NCBI RefSeq assembly: GCF_006704125.1
Contig: NZ_VIGH01000003.1
Span: 372,001-436,000 of the forward strand
Reading direction: 5' to 3'
Length of the DNA stretch: 64,000 bases
Source of the DNA: Rhodococcus spelaei
GTDB lineage: Bacteria > Actinomycetota > Actinomycetes > Mycobacteriales > Mycobacteriaceae
The translations under genes and the position numbers were made by a program. The notes under the pieces were generated by a model. The model had not been told where the DNA came from. It did no database searches and worked only from the letters and a program-made list of their open reading frames with translations. This document shows positions 8,318 through 18,134 of the stretch, piece after piece. Position 1 is the stretch's first letter; every line of letters starts with the position of its first letter.

Positions 8318-8363
8318 GTCCTCAGGTCTACCGCACCGGCGGCGGTGCCGCACGGCCTCGGCG

Positions 8364-9323
8364 TCAACGCCCGCGGAAGCTGTCGGTCGCCTCCACGAGG
8401 TGATGGGTGATGCCGGGCTCGCCGGCCGCGTGGCCCGCGTCGTCGACGATGACGAGGCGTGCCGACGGCCACGCCCGGTGCAGGGCCCAGGCGCTGGTGG
8501 CGGGACACACCACGTCGTAGCGTCCCTGCACGATCACCGCCGGTATCGAGGCGATCGCGTCGATGTCGCGCAGCAGTTGGCCCTCGTCGAGGAAGCCGCG
8601 GTGGCGGAAGTAGTGGTTCTCGATCCGCGCGAACGCCAACGCGAAGCGTGACTGCGAGTTCTGCTCGACGTGTTCGGGTTTCGGTAGCAGCGCGCTCGTC
8701 GCACCCTCCCAGGCCGACCACGCGACCGCCGCGTTCAGCGCGACGTCAGGGTCGGGGGAGTGCAGCAGTCGGTGGTACGCCTCGACGAGATCGCCGGCGC
8801 GCTCGGATTCCGGGACCGGGGCCAGGAAACCCTCCCACAGGTCGGGGTAGATCGCGCTCGCGCCGCCGTTGTAGTACCAGTCGATCTCGCTGCGGCGCAA
8901 CAGGAACACCCCGCGCAGCACAATCTCGGTCACTCGGTCCGGATGGGTCTGCGCGTAGGCCAACGCCAGCGTCGAACCCCACGACCCGCCGAACACCTGC
9001 CACCGTTCGACGCCGAGATGCTCACGCAGGGCCTCGATGTCGCCGATCAGGTGGCCGGTGGTGTTCACCGAGAGGTCGGCACCGTCCGCGACGTGCGGCG
9101 TCGAACGCCCGCAGCCACGCTGGTCGAACAGCACGATCCGGTAGGCGTCCGGGTCGAAGAAGCGCCGGTGCTCCTCGTGGATGCCGCCGCCCGGGCCGCC
9201 GTGCAGGAACACCACTGGCTTGCCGTCGGGACTGCCGCAGACCTCCCAGTGGATCCGTTGGCCGTCGCCGACGTCGAGCAGACCGGACTCGTACGGCTCG
9301 ATCGCCGGGTACGGTGCCCGCAC
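8364..9323 (-). CDS. pip: Proline iminopeptidase (alpha/beta hydrolase, S33)
   Basis: A 319-residue cytoplasmic enzyme that releases N-terminal proline from peptides. The oxyanion-loop motif HGGPGGG is near residue 41, the nucleophile elbow GGSWGS near residue 110, the acid in GRYDVVCP near 267, and the catalytic His in DDAGHAAGEP near 294. These, the overall length and the GCGRS and FDQRG blocks identify the S33 prolyl aminopeptidase family. The start is GTG at 9323, 5 nt after the stop of the lipoprotein gene. The coupling implies one transcript with the lipoprotein and perhaps the CHAD gene. Confidence 0.92.
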   Translation of the reverse strand: MRAPYPAIEPYESGLLDVGDGQRIHWEVCGSPDGKPVVFLHGGPGGGIHEEHRRFFDPDAYRIVLFDQRGCGRSTPHVADGADLSVNTTGHLIGDIEALREHLGVERWQVFGGSWGSTLALAYAQTHPDRVTEIVLRGVFLLRRSEIDWYYNGGASAIYPDLWEGFLAPVPESERAGDLVEAYHRLLHSPDPDVALNAAVAWSAWEGATSALLPKPEHVEQNSQSRFALAFARIENHYFRHRGFLDEGQLLRDIDAIASIPAVIVQGRYDVVCPATSAWALHRAWPSARLVIVDDAGHAAGEPGITHHLVEATDSFRGR

Positions 9324-9328
9324 GGCCG

Positions 9329-9763
9329 TCAGAACCCGATCAGCCCGGCGGCGAGGTCGGGAATCTCGAGCGCGTACATCGCGCCCTGCCGGACGTCGGC
9401 GCAGTTCGCCTGGGTGATCGCGTCGATCCGGGACTTGTGCGCGATCAGGTCGATCATGTTGATGCCGTTCTGCGCGGCCCAGGTGCCGACGACGGTGTTC
9501 AACCCGCCCTTGCCGATCGTCGGGGTGTAGGTCCGCCAGTTCTGCAACTGTGCCTGCATGTCCGAGCACAGCTTGGCCGCCTGCGCGGCCGTCACACCCT
9601 CGACGTCCGCGGTGCCGGTCGAGCCGGGAGAGGTCGTGCCGGGCAGCGCGTGGTCGCTGCCGCTCGGTGCCGGGGTGGGCGCCGGGTCGCCGGCGCATCC
9701 GGCGGTGACCGCGAGGACGGCGGCGGCACCGGCGACGGCGAACGCGATACGGCGGTAGGACAT
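9329..9763 (-). CDS. Putative secreted lipoprotein
   Basis: A 144-residue protein with a short basic N-terminus (MSYRR), a hydrophobic segment rich in Ala and Val, and a lipobox TAGC near residue 23. The Cys would be lipidated after signal peptidase II cleavage. A low-complexity Pro/Ser/Thr/Gly linker (residues 25-50) leads to a small helical domain with two further Cys residues (KLCSDM and ANCADV), which could form a disulphide. I do not recognise the mature domain. It is translationally close-coupled to pip, only 5 nt from its start, but a shared job is not evident. Confidence 0.8.
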   Translation of the reverse strand: MSYRRIAFAVAGAAAVLAVTAGCAGDPAPTPAPSGSDHALPGTTSPGSTGTADVEGVTAAQAAKLCSDMQAQLQNWRTYTPTIGKGGLNTVVGTWAAQNGINMIDLIAHKSRIDAITQANCADVRQGAMYALEIPDLAAGLIGF

Positions 9764-9879
9764 GTGGGCACCCTGTCTGTCGGCGGATGTCAGTGGAAGG
9801 CGGAACAAGTTCCCCGGTCGGGTGAACACACTCCGAGTGTGCCATCCGGCCGGGGAACGGCGGCGCGAGCGCGCCGCGA

Positions 9880-10731
9880 TCAGAAGCTGTGTTCCTCGGC
9901 GGGGAAGGTGCCCGCGCGAACCTCGGCGGCGTAGGCGGCGGCCGCCCCGCGCAGTTCGTCGCCGACAGCGGCGAACTTCTTGACGAACTTCGCGGTCTTG
10001 CCGCTGGTGTAGCCGGCCATGTCCTGCCAGACCAGGACCTGCGCGTCGCACTCGACGCCCGCGCCGATGCCGACTGTCGGGATCGTCAGCTTCCGGGTGA
10101 CCTGCCCGGCGATCTCGGCCGGCACCATTTCCATGACCACGGAGAACGCACCCGCCTCCTGGACCGCGATGGCGTCGGCGACCAGTTGCTCGGCGCCGTC
10201 GCCGCGGCCCTGCACGCGGAAGCCGCCGAGGCTGTTGACGGACTGCGGGGTGAAGCCGACGTGCGCCATGACCGGGATTCCGGCCGCGGTGATCGCGGCG
10301 ATCTGCGGGGCGACGCGCTCGCCGCCCTCGAGCTTCACGGCGTGCGCGAGGCCCTCCTTCATGAACCGGGTGGCCGTCGCGAGGGCCTGTTCGGGGGAGG
10401 ACTCGTAGCTGCCGAACGGCAGGTCGGCCACGACCAGCGCGTTCGGGGCGCCCCGGACCACCCCGCGGACCAACGGGATCAGTTCGTCGATGGTGACCGG
10501 CACGGTGGTGTCGTAGCCGTAGACCACGTTCGCGGCCGAGTCCCCGACGAGCAGAACGGGGATGCCCGCCTCCTCGAAGATCCGGGCGGTCGAGTAGTCG
10601 TAGGCGGTGAGCATGGCCCAGCGCTCGCCCTCGGCCTTCATGGCCTGCAGGTGGTGGGTGCGGATCTTGGTTCGCTTCGCGGCCGGCTGAGCGGGCGCGG
10701 AACCGTACAAGGACGCAGTGTTGTCGGACAT
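9880..10731 (-). CDS. panB: 3-methyl-2-oxobutanoate hydroxymethyltransferase
   Basis: A 283-residue TIM-barrel enzyme that adds a hydroxymethyl group from 5,10-methylene-THF to alpha-ketoisovalerate, the first step of pantothenate synthesis. Family blocks seen are [32 protein letters not shown] (metal-binding Asp), [25 protein letters not shown] and [10 protein letters not shown]. The ATG at 10731 ([10 protein letters not shown]) was chosen over a longer frame. In M. tuberculosis panB occupies the same position next to the Hip1/GlnA2/GlnE genes. No panC or panD gene is present in the window. Confidence 0.97.
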   Translation of the reverse strand: MSDNTASLYGSAPAQPAAKRTKIRTHHLQAMKAEGERWAMLTAYDYSTARIFEEAGIPVLLVGDSAANVVYGYDTTVPVTIDELIPLVRGVVRGAPNALVVADLPFGSYESSPEQALATATRFMKEGLAHAVKLEGGERVAPQIAAITAAGIPVMAHVGFTPQSVNSLGGFRVQGRGDGAEQLVADAIAVQEAGAFSVVMEMVPAEIAGQVTRKLTIPTVGIGAGVECDAQVLVWQDMAGYTSGKTAKFVKKFAAVGDELRGAAAAYAAEVRAGTFPAEEHSF

Positions 10732-10854
10732 CAGGGTCCCTTTCGTGCCTCGAGGCCCAGTGCGGGTCCCCGGGTTGTGGGTGATGACACGCTCAGTCTG
10801 CCATTTCGGGTTGCGGCGCCGGCGGTGCAATTGGTCACACCCGGCAGGGAGGGT

Positions 10855-10899
10855 TTCGGGAAGCCTGGGCCCCGGAAACCGGGGTTCAGGCTTCCCGAA
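10855..10899. repeat. Interspersed palindrome family D, copy 1
   Basis: A 45-bp near-perfect palindrome with arms TTCGGGAAGCCTG and CAGGCTTCCCGAA around an inner CCCCGG-aaa-CCGGGG stem. It overlaps the 3' end of the AbiEi/DUF559 gene, so the last codons (Ile-Arg-Glu-Ala-stop) are encoded by the repeat itself. A diverged copy lies just upstream of the same gene at 11828-11870. Confidence 0.8.
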
Positions 10900-11779
10900 T
10901 CAGCCTGGCGCGGTCGCCGAGCGCCTCGGTGATCTGCGCGATCACCAGGTCGGGTTCGAGTCGGAGCTGGTGCCATGTGAACCGCAGCACGTGCCAGCCG
11001 GAGTTGATCAGGCGGTTCTGGCGCTTCGCATCGTCGTTGAACCGGGTCACGTCACGGTGCCAGGCCCAGCCGTCGACTTCGATCGCGATCCGGCCGCGGA
11101 CGAACGCGACGTCGATCTCGTACCCGCAGCTACACACGTGTGGACGCCACCCGGTCAGGCCCGCTGCCCGGAGCAATCGCAGCAGCATCCGTTCCGCCTC
11201 ACTGTGCCCGCCCTCGCCTGCTGACCGCAGCAGTCGAGCGGCGGCGGAGGATCCGCGGCGTCCGCGATGTCGTTCGTGCACCGCCTCGAGGATGGGCAAC
11301 GTCGTGTGTCGTTGCAGTGCGCGGTCCATCAGGACCGAGCCGTCGCGGAGTTCGACGGCCGCTTCCAGGACGGTCAGGGGCAGTTCGGTGATCCGTAGGC
11401 CGCGCACCGTTCCGACGTCGGTCCAGTCGAGGTCGCGCCTGCGGACACGGAGTCCCGCTCGGTTCTTCACGACGCGGGCGCGAGGAATGGTGACGCAGTC
11501 GTCCGTGGGTGGCCGGTCGGTGAGGCCGAGCCACCAGGCCGCGCTGGTGCCGCTGGCCGCCGCGCCCGGACCTGCGGCGAACACGGCTGCTCGCAGCCGC
11601 GCGGCGTGGGTGAGTGGACGGTCGGCGTGCAGGTACACGCCTAGGTGCAGGCGGCGCCAGCTCCCGCCGCTGACCCGGCGGTCGACTGCGGTTCGACTCA
11701 TCCCCGCCGCGAGTGCCTGATCCAACGTGACGATGCCGTCCTGCTTCGCCATCATGGCGTGCACTGCAGTGGGAGTCAT
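10886..11779 (-). CDS. AbiEi-antitoxin-like / DUF559 (PD-(D/E)XK-type) protein
   Basis: A protein of about 297 residues. The N-terminal 60 residues ([18 protein letters not shown], then RRLHLGVYL) match the winged-helix domain of type IV AbiEi antitoxin-like proteins. The C-terminal third carries a DUF559/Vsr-like endonuclease fold pattern: [29 protein letters not shown] and [10 protein letters not shown]. Proteins with this architecture occur in many copies in actinobacterial genomes and have no assigned role. No AbiEii toxin gene is adjacent. The start is uncertain between the ATG at 11779 and the double ATG at 11755. The gene is bracketed by two copies of palindrome family D, and it is the only clear accessory gene within an otherwise conserved panB-hip1-glnA2 block, so it may have been inserted. 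Confidence 0.82.
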   Translation of the reverse strand: MTPTAVHAMMAKQDGIVTLDQALAAGMSRTAVDRRVSGGSWRRLHLGVYLHADRPLTHAARLRAAVFAAGPGAAASGTSAAWWLGLTDRPPTDDCVTIPRARVVKNRAGLRVRRRDLDWTDVGTVRGLRITELPLTVLEAAVELRDGSVLMDRALQRHTTLPILEAVHERHRGRRGSSAAARLLRSAGEGGHSEAERMLLRLLRAAGLTGWRPHVCSCGYEIDVAFVRGRIAIEVDGWAWHRDVTRFNDDAKRQNRLINSGWHVLRFTWHQLRLEPDLVIAQITEALGDRARLIREA

Positions 11780-11827
11780 GCGGTCTTGGACGTCGGTCGG
11801 ACCGTCCCCGGTTCCTACCTGTGTGCG

Positions 11828-11870
11828 ATTGGGAAGGCTGAGCCCCGGAATCCGGGGCCGACGCTTCCGA
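11828..11870. repeat. Interspersed palindrome family D, copy 2
   Basis: A 43-bp palindrome. GGGAAGGCTGAGCCCCGG and its partner CCGGGGCCGACGCTTCC surround a short AAT centre. It differs from copy 1 by about nine positions, including two single-base gaps. It lies between the AbiEi/DUF559 gene start and the divergent Hip1-like gene. Confidence 0.75.
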
Positions 11871-11938
11871 AATGGGTCGGCAGGTCCGCCACGAGCCGCT
11901 CCCAGGGGATCCTCAGCAACCCGTGGCACCATCGACCA

Positions 11939-13522
11939 ATGCCGCCGAACCGCCGCCTGCCCCTCGTCCTGGCCACGGGAGCGCTCGCCGCGGCGCTGGT
12001 CGCCGGCTGCGGAAGCGCCGTCGACGGGTCGGCCACCGGCGCGACCACCGGGACCGCGCAGCAGCGCCCGGCGGGGGACTTCGAGCCGGGCGCCGGGGTG
12101 GTCCCGGCCGGGCTCGAGAAGTTCTACACGCAGGTACCGCAGTGGGGGTCGTGCGAGGAGTTCGAGACCGACGGTCCGCTGGCCAGCCGGCTCGAGTGCG
12201 CCCGCGTCACCGTCCCGGTGGACTACGACAACCCGACCGGCGACACCGCCGAGATCGCGATCTCGCGCAACCCCGCGACCGGCGACAAGATCGGCTCGAT
12301 GCTGGTCAACCCGGGTGGGCCGGGGGCGTCGGGGCTGTCCCTCGCGACCACGGGCGAGGACACCGACCTCGCCGCGCGATTCGACGTGATCGGCTTCGAC
12401 CCGCGCGGGATCGGCGCGTCGACCCCGCAGATCCGCTGCCTGACCGACGCCGAGTCCGACGCGGTTCGCGCCGAGCCGGACGTGGACATGAGCCCGGCCG
12501 GGATCGCGAAGACCGAGGCCCGCAACACCGACTACGCCAGCAAGTGTGCCCAGCGCTCGGGGGCCGGGTTCCTCGCCCACGTGGGTACGCGCGAGGTGGT
12601 GCGGGACATGGACGTCATCCGGTCGGTGCTCGGCGACGAGAAGCTGACGTACGTCGGGTTCTCGTACGGGACCCGGCTCGGGTCCACCTACGCGGAGACC
12701 TTTCCCGCCAACGTGCGGGCGCTGGTGCTCGACGGTGCGATCGACCCGGCGCAGGACCCGGTCCAGGAGACGGTGCTGCAGGCGGGCGGGTTCCAGGAGG
12801 CGTTCGACGCGTTCGTCGCGGACTGCGTGACGAAGTCCCAGTGCCCGCTCGGCGCCGACCCGGGTCAGGCGGTCGCGCGGCTGCGGGCACTGCTCGATCC
12901 CCTGGTCGACCATCCCGCCGCGACCACCGATCCCCGCGGACTGAGCTACAAGGACGCGACGACCGGCGTCCAGCAGGCGCTGTACTCGCCGAACCTCTGG
13001 GGCGCGTTGCGCAGTGGGTTGTCGGCGCTGGCCGACGGACGTGGCGACAGCCTGCTTCTGCTGGCCGACCAGTACGAGGGTCGCGCCGACGACGGCAAGT
13101 ACAGCAACATCAACGACGCCTTCAACGCGATCCGCTGCGTCGACGACCCGCCGGTCACCGACCGCGCCGAGGCGGGCGCGGGGGACTCGGCGTACCGGAA
13201 GGCGGCGCCGTTCCTCGACGACGGTCGCGGGACAGGCAACGCTCCACTCGACGCGTGCGCGTTCTGGCCGGTGCCGCACACCGGGAATCCGCACACCATC
13301 GAGGCGGCGGGACTGCCGCAGGTCGTGGTGGTCTCGACGACCGAGGACCCGGCGACGCCGTACCAGGCGGGAGTGGACCTGGCCAAGCAGCTCGGGGCAT
13401 CGCTGATCACCTATCGCGGCACCCAGCACACGGTGGCGCTCAGCGGGGTCGCCTGCGTCGACGACCCGGTGGTCGAGTACCTGATCAACCTCACGGCGCC
13501 GCGGCCCGACCTCACGTGTTAG
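11939..13522 (+). CDS. Hip1/CaeA-like secreted lipoprotein hydrolase (TAP family)
   Basis: A 527-residue lipoprotein serine hydrolase. The signal peptide ends in the lipobox VAGC near residue 22. The alpha/beta hydrolase core shows LVNPGGPGASG (oxyanion region), FDPRGIGAS, the nucleophile motif VGFSYGTRLG near residue 240, the Asp in STTEDPATPY and the catalytic His in GTQHTVAL. The C-terminal TAP-like extension has paired Cys residues. By position and architecture it corresponds to M. tuberculosis Rv2224c (Hip1/CaeA), a cell-envelope protease. Its exact substrate here is unknown. The ATG at 11939 is preceded by no clear Shine-Dalgarno sequence. Confidence 0.9.
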   Translation: MPPNRRLPLVLATGALAAALVAGCGSAVDGSATGATTGTAQQRPAGDFEPGAGVVPAGLEKFYTQVPQWGSCEEFETDGPLASRLECARVTVPVDYDNPTGDTAEIAISRNPATGDKIGSMLVNPGGPGASGLSLATTGEDTDLAARFDVIGFDPRGIGASTPQIRCLTDAESDAVRAEPDVDMSPAGIAKTEARNTDYASKCAQRSGAGFLAHVGTREVVRDMDVIRSVLGDEKLTYVGFSYGTRLGSTYAETFPANVRALVLDGAIDPAQDPVQETVLQAGGFQEAFDAFVADCVTKSQCPLGADPGQAVARLRALLDPLVDHPAATTDPRGLSYKDATTGVQQALYSPNLWGALRSGLSALADGRGDSLLLLADQYEGRADDGKYSNINDAFNAIRCVDDPPVTDRAEAGAGDSAYRKAAPFLDDGRGTGNAPLDACAFWPVPHTGNPHTIEAAGLPQVVVVSTTEDPATPYQAGVDLAKQLGASLITYRGTQHTVALSGVACVDDPVVEYLINLTAPRPDLTC

Positions 13523-13564
13523 TAACCGATTTCACGATGTAACACAGATTTAACGGACTTTGCC

Positions 13565-13570
13565 TACTCT
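13565..13570 (+). promoter_or_regulatory. Putative -10 element of glnA2
   Basis: TACTCT ends 7 nt before the ATG at 13578, suggesting a leaderless mRNA. Two GTAAC words lie further upstream (about 13521 and 13541), but they do not form a clear GlnR box. Confidence 0.5.
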
Positions 13571-13577
13571 CGCGGAC

Positions 13578-14918
13578 ATGGATCGCCAAAAGGAATTCGT
13601 GCTTCGGACCCTCGAAGAACGCGACATCCGTTTTGTTCGACTGTGGTTCACCGACGTGCTCGGCTACCTCAAGTCCGTGGCGATCGCCCCGGCCGAGCTC
13701 GAGGGTGCCTTCAGCGAGGGCATCGGGTTCGACGGTTCGGCCATCGAGGGATTCTCGCGCGTCTCGGAGGCGGACACCGTCGCCAAGCCGGACCCGTCGA
13801 CCTTCCAGATCCTGCCGTGGGAGCACAAGGACGGGGCCCAGCACTCGGCGCGCATGTTCTGCGACATCGCGATGCCGGACGGGACGCCGTCGTGGGCCGA
13901 CCCGCGGCACGTGCTGCGTCGCCAGCTGGGCAAGGCCAGCGACCTCGGCTTCAGCTGCTACGTGCACCCCGAGATCGAGTTCTTCCTGCTGAAGAACGGT
14001 CCGTACGACGGCAGCGTGCCGATCCCCGCCGACAACGGCGGCTACTTCGACCAGGCCGTGCACGACTCCGCGCCGAACTTCCGCCGGCATGCGATCGACG
14101 CGCTCGAGTCGATGGGCATCTCGGTGGAGTTCAGCCACCACGAGGCCGCGCCCGGACAGCAGGAGATCGACCTGCGGTACGCCGATGCGCTGTCGATGGC
14201 CGACAACGTGATGACCTTCCGCTACGTGGTCAAGGAGGTCGCGATCGCCGAGGGCGTGCGGGCGACGTTCATGCCCAAGCCGTTCAGCGATCAGGCCGGC
14301 TCGGCGATGCACACCCACATGAGCCTGTTCGAGGGCGAGAACAACGCCTTCCACAACCCGGACGACCCGATGCAGCTCTCGGACACCGGCAAGGCGTTCA
14401 TCGCGGGCATTCTCGAGCACGCCGGCGAGATCAGCGCCGTGACCAACCAGTGGGTGAACTCGTACAAGCGGCTCATCCACGGCGGCGAGGCCCCGACCGC
14501 CGCTTCCTGGGGACCGTCGAACAGGTCCGCGCTCATCCGGGTGCCGATGTACACCCCGAACAAGGCGTCCTCGCGCCGCGTCGAGATCCGCAGCCCAGAC
14601 TCGGCCTGCAACCCCTACCTGTCCTTCGCGGTGCTCCTGGCCGCCGGCCTGCGCGGCATCGAGAAGGGCTACGAACTGCCGCCGGAGGCCGAGGACGACG
14701 TGTGGTCGCTGACCTCCGCGGAGCGTCGCGCGATGGGCTACAAGGAGCTGCCCGGCAGCCTCGACGAGGCGCTGCGCGAGATGGAGCGCTCCGAACTGGT
14801 CGCGGAGGCCTTGGGCGAGCACGTGTTCGACTTCTTCCTGCGCAACAAGCGGCGGGAGTGGGAGGACTACCGCAGTCGGGTGACGCCGTTCGAGCTCGAG
14901 ACCTACCTCGGTCTGTAG
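13578..14918 (+). CDS. glnA2: Glutamine synthetase-like enzyme GlnA2
   Basis: A 446-residue type I glutamine synthetase family protein, the standard GlnA2 length. Conserved blocks include [12 protein letters not shown], the metal-binding [41 protein letters not shown], the [17 protein letters not shown] block and [15 protein letters not shown]. At the position of the GlnA1 adenylylation loop (NLYDLP type) it has [10 protein letters not shown] without the usual flanks, so adenylylation by GlnE is doubtful. Streptomyces homologues of GlnA2/GlnA3 have been reported to glutamylate polyamines, so true glutamine synthesis should not be assumed. It is followed after 7 bp by glnE. Confidence 0.94.
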   Translation: MDRQKEFVLRTLEERDIRFVRLWFTDVLGYLKSVAIAPAELEGAFSEGIGFDGSAIEGFSRVSEADTVAKPDPSTFQILPWEHKDGAQHSARMFCDIAMPDGTPSWADPRHVLRRQLGKASDLGFSCYVHPEIEFFLLKNGPYDGSVPIPADNGGYFDQAVHDSAPNFRRHAIDALESMGISVEFSHHEAAPGQQEIDLRYADALSMADNVMTFRYVVKEVAIAEGVRATFMPKPFSDQAGSAMHTHMSLFEGENNAFHNPDDPMQLSDTGKAFIAGILEHAGEISAVTNQWVNSYKRLIHGGEAPTAASWGPSNRSALIRVPMYTPNKASSRRVEIRSPDSACNPYLSFAVLLAAGLRGIEKGYELPPEAEDDVWSLTSAERRAMGYKELPGSLDEALREMERSELVAEALGEHVFDFFLRNKRREWEDYRSRVTPFELETYLGL

Positions 14919-14925
14919 ATCGCCG

Positions 14926-17900
14926 ATGGTCAAGCCGCCTACTGCTCGCTCGACGATCCCCGGAGCAGGCCGCCTCGGCCTGGTCGAACCGACCGCGCCC
15001 GAGGGTTTGGCCGCGCTGGGCTGGGTCAACACCGAGAGCGTCGAACTGCTCTGGTCGCTGTCCCGGGCTGCGAATGCGGACCTGGCACTGCGCACCCTGG
15101 TCCGCCTGCGCGACGGACTCGGCGACGACTGGGCCGAGCTCGATTCCGCGCTGCGCGGCGACAGTGCGCTGCGCGGCCGACTGCTCGGGGTGATCGGTGC
15201 CTCGAGCGCGTTCGCCGATCACCTCGTGGCGAATCCGTCCGGTTGGCGACTGCTGCGCGGGGACAAGGGGTTGCCCTCCCGGAAGGAACTCACCGACGAA
15301 CTGCTCGCCGCGGTCGAGGCCGAGCCCGACGGGTCGGCCTCCCCGACGAATCTGGTCTACCGGGCGGGGGTCACCGGCCCCGCAGCGGTCGCCGCGTTGC
15401 GCAAGACGTACCGCGACCAGTTGATGGTGTTGGCGGCGGCGGACCTGGCGGCCGTCGTCGAGAACGAACCGGTACTGCCGTACCAGACCGTCGGCCACCA
15501 GCTCTCCGACATGGCCGACGCGGCGCTCACCGCGGCGCTGGCGGTCGCGGTGGCGACGATCTACCCGGACGGGCCGTGCCCGGCCCGGCTCGCGGTGATC
15601 GCGATGGGCAAATGCGGTGCCCGCGAACTGAACTACGTCAGTGACGTGGACGTGGTCTTCGTCGCCGAACCGTCCGACGCGTCCACCAGCAGGCTCGCCG
15701 GTGAACTCATGCGAGTGGGCTCGTCCGCGTTCTTCGAGGTCGACGCCGCGCTGCGGCCCGAGGGCAAGCGCGGCGAGCTGGTGCGCACCCTCGAATCGCA
15801 TGTGGCCTACTACAAGCGCTGGGCCAAGACGTGGGAGTTCCAGGCGCTGCTCAAGGCGCGCCCCGCCACCGGCGACTTCGAACTGGGGAAGCGGTACGTC
15901 GACGCGCTGAACCCGATGGTGTGGACCGCCTCGGAGCGCGACGACTTCGTCACCGACCTCCAGGCGATGCGTCGCCGGGTCGAGGAGATGGTCCCGCCGG
16001 AGCTGCGCGAGCGCGAGATCAAGCTCGGGCGCGGCAGCCTGCGGGACGTCGAATTCGCGGTCCAGCTCCTGCAATTGGTGCACGGCCGGGCCGACGAGTC
16101 GCTACGGGTGCAGAGCACCATCGATGCACTGACCGCGCTCGCCGCGGGCGGCTACGTCGGCCGCGACGACGCCGCGAATCTGACTGCGTCGTACGAGTTC
16201 CTGCGACTGATCGAGCACCGACTGCAGCTGCAGAAGCTCAAGCGCACGCACACGCTGCCGCCCGCCGACGACGAGGAGGGACTGCGCTGGCTCGCCCGCG
16301 CCGCCCACATGCGTCCGGACGGTCGCACCGACTCGCTCGGCGTGCTCAATGCCGAGGTCAAGCGCAACGCGCTGCGGATCCGTCGACTGCACGCCAAGCT
16401 GTTCTACCGCCCGCTGCTGGAATCGGTTGCGCGCCTGGACAAGGACGCGATCCGGCTGAGCCCGGACGCGGCGACCCGTCAGCTCGCGGCCCTCGGCTAC
16501 ACGGCGCCCGAGAACGCCCTCGGCCACCTCAAGGCGCTCACCGGTGGGGCCTCGCGCAAGGGGCGCATCCAGGCCCTGCTGCTGCCGACTCTTCTCGAAT
16601 GGCTCAGCGACACACCCGATCCCGACGCCGGACTGCTGGCGTACCGCCGACTGTCCGATGCGATGGTCGACGCGGACTGGTACCTGCGGGTGCTGCGCGA
16701 CGAGGGTGCCGTGGCGCAACGACTGATGATCGTGCTCGGGTCCTCGGCATACATCCCGGATCTGCTGATCAAGGCCCCCGACGTGCTGCGGCTGTTCGCC
16801 GACGGACCGACCGGCCCGCGACTGCTCGACAACGACCCCGACGAGGTCGCCCGCGGCATCCTGTCGTCCTCGGCGCGCTACGACGACCCGGCTCGGGCGG
16901 TGGCGGCGGCGCGGTCGCTGCGTCGACACGAGCTCGCGCGGGTGGCCTCGGCGGACGTGCTCGGCATGCTCGACGTGCCGCAGGTCTGCCGCGCGTTGTC
17001 CTCGGTGTGGGCGGCGGTGCTCGGTGCGGCACTGGCCGCGGTGATCCGGGCCAGCGAGGCCGAGCGCGGCGAGCCCGCGCCGGCGTCCTTCGCGGTGATC
17101 GGTATGGGCAGGCTCGGCGGCGGGGAACTCGGCTACGGCTCCGACGCCGACGTGCTGTTCGTGTGCGAGCCCCTGCCCGGCCAGGACGAGGTGCGGGCGG
17201 TCAAGTGGGCCAACACCATTGCCGACCGGGTGCGCAAACTGCTCGGCGCTCCCAGCACCGATCCGCCGCTCGAGGTGGACACCGGGCTGCGCCCCGAGGG
17301 CCGCAACGGTCCGGTGGTGCGCACCCTCGCCTCGTACCAGGCCTACTACCGGCAGTGGGCCCAGGCCTGGGAGGTCCAGGCGCTGCTGCGTGCCCACACG
17401 GTCGCGGGCGACGCGGACCTCGGTCTGCGGTTCCTGCACATGATCGACGAGATCCGCTACCCGGAGGGCGGCGTGTCCGAGACGGCGGTCCGCGAGATCC
17501 GCCGGATCAAGGCGCGGGTGGACTCCGAGCGACTGCCGCGCGGAGCCGACCCGGCCACGCACACGAAGCTCGGTCGCGGCGGCCTCGCCGACATCGAGTG
17601 GACGGTGCAGTTGATCCAGTTGCGGCACGCGGACGAGGTGCCGGCGTTGCACAACACGTCGACGCTCGAGACGCTCGATGCGATCGGTGCCGCCGAGTTG
17701 ATGAGCGAGACCGACATCGAGTTGCTCCGCGAGGCCTGGCTGACCGCCACCAAGGCGCGCAATGCGCTGGTGCTGGTGCGCGGCAAGCCGTCCGATCAGC
17801 TGCCCGGACCGGGACGGGTGCTCTCGGCGGTCGCGCAGGTCGCCGGTTGGAACAGCGCGGACGCGGGGGAGTTCCTCGACAACTACCTTCGGGTGACGCG

Positions 17901-17943
17901 TCGGGCGAAGGCCGTGGTCGAGCGGGTGTTCGGGGGCGAGTAG
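14926..17943 (+). CDS. glnE: Bifunctional glutamine synthetase adenylyltransferase/adenylyl-removing enzyme
   Basis: A 1005-residue protein with two tandem nucleotidyltransferase domains. The N-terminal (deadenylylating) domain has [23 protein letters not shown] near residue 225. The C-terminal (adenylylating) domain has [23 protein letters not shown] near residue 724. Each contains the G-G/S-x-D-x-D metal motif and is followed by a helical bundle with the [15 protein letters not shown] or [12 protein letters not shown] signature. It adenylylates and deadenylylates GlnA1 in response to nitrogen status. It follows glnA2 with a 7-bp gap, so the two are cotranscribed, while its main substrate gene glnA1 lies 4.6 kb away on the other strand. 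Length and domains are complete. Confidence 0.97.
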   Translation: MVKPPTARSTIPGAGRLGLVEPTAPEGLAALGWVNTESVELLWSLSRAANADLALRTLVRLRDGLGDDWAELDSALRGDSALRGRLLGVIGASSAFADHLVANPSGWRLLRGDKGLPSRKELTDELLAAVEAEPDGSASPTNLVYRAGVTGPAAVAALRKTYRDQLMVLAAADLAAVVENEPVLPYQTVGHQLSDMADAALTAALAVAVATIYPDGPCPARLAVIAMGKCGARELNYVSDVDVVFVAEPSDASTSRLAGELMRVGSSAFFEVDAALRPEGKRGELVRTLESHVAYYKRWAKTWEFQALLKARPATGDFELGKRYVDALNPMVWTASERDDFVTDLQAMRRRVEEMVPPELREREIKLGRGSLRDVEFAVQLLQLVHGRADESLRVQSTIDALTALAAGGYVGRDDAANLTASYEFLRLIEHRLQLQKLKRTHTLPPADDEEGLRWLARAAHMRPDGRTDSLGVLNAEVKRNALRIRRLHAKLFYRPLLESVARLDKDAIRLSPDAATRQLAALGYTAPENALGHLKALTGGASRKGRIQALLLPTLLEWLSDTPDPDAGLLAYRRLSDAMVDADWYLRVLRDEGAVAQRLMIVLGSSAYIPDLLIKAPDVLRLFADGPTGPRLLDNDPDEVARGILSSSARYDDPARAVAAARSLRRHELARVASADVLGMLDVPQVCRALSSVWAAVLGAALAAVIRASEAERGEPAPASFAVIGMGRLGGGELGYGSDADVLFVCEPLPGQDEVRAVKWANTIADRVRKLLGAPSTDPPLEVDTGLRPEGRNGPVVRTLASYQAYYRQWAQAWEVQALLRAHTVAGDADLGLRFLHMIDEIRYPEGGVSETAVREIRRIKARVDSERLPRGADPATHTKLGRGGLADIEWTVQLIQLRHADEVPALHNTSTLETLDAIGAAELMSETDIELLREAWLTATKARNALVLVRGKPSDQLPGPGRVLSAVAQVAGWNSADAGEFLDNYLRVTRRAKAVVERVFGGE

Positions 17944-18020
17944 CCGGCCGACGTGTCCGTGCCCGCCGGGACGATTCCTTACGGCGTATACCACGCTTGT
18001 GTCACGAATGCAAAACGGAA

Positions 18021-18034
18021 ACAGGTATACCTGT
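18021..18034. promoter_or_regulatory. Perfect 14-bp palindrome, possible operator
   Basis: ACAGGTATACCTGT is self-complementary and lies about 100 bp upstream of the NlpC/P60 gene. A second GTATACC word occurs 39 bp further upstream (17986-17992). It could be a dimeric regulator site or overlap a promoter. No known regulator consensus is recognised. Confidence 0.4.
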
Positions 18035-18134
18035 AGGTACATCTGCCGCTGTTTCGTTACCCAGCGACAGGAACTCTGTGTTTCGAAGTCGAGGCCACCC
18101 CGGTCCGGCGGAGAAACTCGGAGGACCAGGTCAC

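Noticed and set aside
10941-10960. tRNA T-loop-like word GGTTCGAGTC
   Set aside because: It is inside the coding sequence of the AbiEi/DUF559 gene, and no acceptor stem or anticodon arm is present nearby. A similar word near 18765 lies in the substrate-binding protein gene.
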